Part shown: one piece after another, positions 62,122-64,000 of the stretch
Layout: each line of letters starts with the position of its first letter
Position numbering within the stretch: the stretch's first letter is position 1
DNA from: Psychrobacillus sp044762655
GTDB taxonomy: Bacteria; Bacillota; Bacilli; Bacillales_A; Planococcaceae
DNA length: 64,000 nt
Assembly (NCBI RefSeq): GCF_044762655.1
Contig: NZ_JBIWER010000003.1
Location: 248,001-312,000 of the forward strand
Direction of reading: 5' to 3'
Translations under genes and position numbers: made by a program
The notes under the pieces: model-generated
Told to the model about the DNA's origin: nothing
The model's input: only the letters and a program-made list of their open reading frames with translations
Database searches by the model: none

Positions 62122-62574
62122 CTAGTTAATACTCTTTTGAAAAACTTCTCGTTCTTCCTCAGACCATTTTGCAGCTCGACCAGTTTTCTTGTCAATTTGG
62201 ACGATGGACCCCCGACCTGTAAAGACAATTTCACCTTTTTCGTTCTTCGCCATGTAGTGGATATCTACAGAGGATGAGCCAATAGTATTTGCTTTCACAT
62301 AAATGTGGAGCTTCTCATCAAAGAATACTTGCTTTAGGTAATCACATTGCAAATCAGCGACTACTGGAATTTTTTCTCCCTTTGGATTTAACCAATCATT
62401 CATAAGCTGAATATGCTTGAAGTATTCTATTCGCGCATACTCAAAATACGCAAATGTAACTGTATTATTCAAATGTCCATACATATCCGTTTCTGAAAAA
62501 CGTACACTAACCTCTGAATAAAAATGGAAATCCCGCTCCCATAACGCAATATCTTCTATGTAATTAGCTTTCAT
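62122..62574 (-). CDS. Hot-dog-fold acyl-CoA thioesterase
   Basis: A 150-residue 4-hydroxybenzoyl-CoA thioesterase-like protein: RFSETDMYGHLNNTVTFAYFEYAR is the catalytic (Asp) motif. Matches Bacillus YsmA, next to gerE. Substrate is unknown. AGGAGG before the ATG. Confidence 0.85.
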   Translation of the reverse strand: MKANYIEDIALWERDFHFYSEVSVRFSETDMYGHLNNTVTFAYFEYARIEYFKHIQLMNDWLNPKGEKIPVVADLQCDYLKQVFFDEKLHIYVKANTIGSSSVDIHYMAKNEKGEIVFTGRGSIVQIDKKTGRAAKWSEEEREVFQKSIN

Positions 62575-62630
62575 AAATTAAACTCCTCCTAAAATGAATG
62601 AATATTCATTTATTGTAACAGAGAAAGAAA

Positions 62631-62666
62631 AAATCTGCATAGAATAGTGATATTCTACACAGATTT
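62631..62666 (-). terminator. Terminator of the sdh operon
   Basis: Inverted repeat AAATCTG-TAGAATA / TATTCTA-CAGATTT with 4-nt loop, T6 on the minus strand, 17 nt after the sdhB stop. Confidence 0.88.
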
Positions 62667-62682
62667 CCTATTTTATTCTCTA

Positions 62683-63459
62683 TTAGTCAACCATATGGTC
62701 GCTTCCAAAGAAGTCTTTGAACATTTGAACAGTTGTATCACGGTTCAATGCAGCGATAGAAGTTGTAAGTGGAATACCTTTTGGACAAGCAACGACACAG
62801 TTTTGAGCGTTACCACAATTAGCAAGTCCACCGTCTCCCATAATTGTATTTAAACGTTCATCCTTGTTCATAGAACCAGTTGGATGTGCGTTAAATAAGC
62901 GTACTTGTGAAAGTGGTGCTGGTCCCATAAAGTTAGAACCACTGTTTACGTTTGGACAAGCTTCTAGACAAACACCACAAGTCATACATTTAGACAATTC
63001 ATATGCCCATTGACGTTTGCGTTCTGGCATACGTGGTCCTTCACCAAGATCGTATGATCCATCAATTGGAACCCATGCTTTTACTTTTTTCAACGAATCA
63101 AACATACGTGTACGGTCTACTTGAAGATCACGTACAACAGGGAATGTTTTCATTGGTGCTAATTGGATCGGTTGTGTCAATTGATCGATTAATGCTGAAC
63201 AAGATTGACGCGGACGACCATTAATCACCATTGAACAAGCTCCACAAACTTCTTCTAAACAGTTCATATCCCAAGTTACAGGAGTTGTTGATTTACCATC
63301 AACATTTACAGGGTTTTGGCGAATTTCCATTAGAGCCGAAATAACGTTCATATTTGGACGATAATTTACTTCGAATTTTTCCCAATATGGTGTAGATTCA
63401 GGTGTATCTTGACGTAAAATTTCAAATTTTACTTTTTTTGTTTCAGTTGCTGTAACCAT
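62683..63459 (-). CDS. sdhB: Succinate dehydrogenase iron-sulfur subunit
   Basis: A 258-residue protein with a plant-type ferredoxin domain, EEVCGACSMVINGRPRQSC (2Fe-2S), and CMTCGVCLEACPNV plus NCVVACPKGIPL (4Fe-4S and 3Fe-4S). It passes electrons from SdhA to the menaquinone-linked membrane subunit of complex II. It starts directly after sdhA. Confidence 0.96.
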   Translation of the reverse strand: MVTATETKKVKFEILRQDTPESTPYWEKFEVNYRPNMNVISALMEIRQNPVNVDGKSTTPVTWDMNCLEEVCGACSMVINGRPRQSCSALIDQLTQPIQLAPMKTFPVVRDLQVDRTRMFDSLKKVKAWVPIDGSYDLGEGPRMPERKRQWAYELSKCMTCGVCLEACPNVNSGSNFMGPAPLSQVRLFNAHPTGSMNKDERLNTIMGDGGLANCGNAQNCVVACPKGIPLTTSIAALNRDTTVQMFKDFFGSDHMVD

Positions 63460-63461
63460 TA

Positions 63462-64000
63462 TTAATTATCCCCTTTCGCAGAATAATCGCGTTTACGAGG
63501 TGCAATAAGAGAAACGTCTACTTCTTCGTAATGGAAAACTGGAGCTCCAGTAGCTGGATCATATTTCGCCATTGTTGTTTTCAAGAACTCTTCATCATTA
63601 CGTTCAGGGAAATCTGGTTTGTAATGTGCTCCACGACTTTCATTACGATTAAGTGCACCTAATGTAATAACGCGTGCTAAATATAACATATTTTTAAGCT
63701 GACGCGTAAATGATGCACCTTGGTTAGACCATTGTTGTGTATCATCCATATTAATATTTTCGTAACGCTCAAGCAGCTCTTGAATTTTCTTATCAGTTGC
63801 TTCTAATTTGTCGTTATAACGAACAACAGTTACGTTATCCGTCATCCACTCACCAAGCTCCTTATGAAGTAAGTACGCATTTTCCGTACCTTTCATAGAG
63901 ATAGTTTTATCCCATTTCTCTTGCTCTAGTTTTACCTCAGCTTCAAAGATGGAATCATCCATATCAATTGCATGTGTTTTAAGGTGACTCATATATTTAA
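63462..64000 (-). CDS. sdhA: Succinate dehydrogenase flavoprotein subunit, 3' end (runs off right edge)
   Basis: The last about 178 residues of SdhA, the FAD subunit, are visible: the helical cap/C-terminal domain with NMLYLARVITLGALNRNESRGAHYKPDFPERND. Reading frame stays open upstream of the internal ATG at 63992 to the window end, so the gene is cut by the edge. Catalytic and FAD-binding parts are outside. Confidence 0.95.
   Translation of the reverse strand, partial: KYMSHLKTHAIDMDDSIFEAEVKLEQEKWDKTISMKGTENAYLLHKELGEWMTDNVTVVRYNDKLEATDKKIQELLERYENINMDDTQQWSNQGASFTRQLKNMLYLARVITLGALNRNESRGAHYKPDFPERNDEEFLKTTMAKYDPATGAPVFHYEEVDVSLIAPRKRDYSAKGDN

Overview
The window is AT-rich Firmicutes chromosome. 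Low GC, strong AGGAGG-type ribosome binding sites, frequent GTG/TTG starts, a T-box leader on valS, the hemAXCDBL / ysxC-lonA-clpX-tig-ysoA / sdhB-gerE-racE-rdgB-ysnB backbones of Bacillales and the spore genes gerE and a spoVID-like gene all point to an endospore former of the Bacillaceae/Planococcaceae (Psychrobacillus/Sporosarcina-like; genus is inference). Most genes lie on the minus strand.

1-13.6 kb: a type IV pilus locus. A minus-strand operon runs vanW-like, pilB, pilT, pilC, pilA (major prepilin), pilM, pilN, pilO and then a 7TM-PAS-GGDEF gene cut by the left edge. A divergent plus-strand operon carries three minor prepilins resembling the GspI/J/K (PilV/W/X) tip set, the last lacking Glu5. 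A second GAF-GGDEF diguanylate cyclase follows, so c-di-GMP synthases bracket the locus, and PilB has an MshEN-type N-terminus.

13.7-24 kb: folC, two overlapping RimK-like ATP-grasp ligases, a degenerate 21-bp repeat array, valS with its T-box, a small membrane protein overlapping tail-to-tail with a short SpoVID-like protein, a HAD nucleotidase and a ribD/ribA pair with no visible FMN riboswitch. 23.4-41 kb: heme operon, protein quality control genes, small stress/spore-type proteins, an HExxH protein, and a secreted beta-propeller protein flanked by a 94-bp imperfect direct repeat.

41.5-58.7 kb: accessory metabolism. After an AGCS symporter and a YtcJ-like amidohydrolase comes an aromatic meta-cleavage cluster: extradiol dioxygenase, ACMSD-type decarboxylase, TRAP transporter (dctP/Q/M), two SDRs, semialdehyde dehydrogenase, dienoate hydratase, oxalocrotonate decarboxylase and tautomerase, an old-yellow-enzyme and an IclR regulator. 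Content and order match the protocatechuate 2,3-cleavage (pra) operon known from Paenibacillus sp. JJ-1b. Two pieces are decayed: the 4-hydroxy-2-oxovalerate aldolase survives only as a frameshifted C-terminal relic (acetaldehyde dehydrogenase gone), and a second dioxygenase copy survives as a short 3' relic behind an intact promoter. Four copies of a TTCC-N7-GGAA palindrome sit at the promoters of all three catabolic units and at iclR, with 30-31 bp from palindrome to -10 box in the three catabolic cases: a complete local regulon.

59-64 kb: tRNA-Arg(UCU), ysnB, rdgB, racE, a MarR regulator, gerE, a thioesterase, sdhB and the 3' end of sdhA, which is cut by the right edge.
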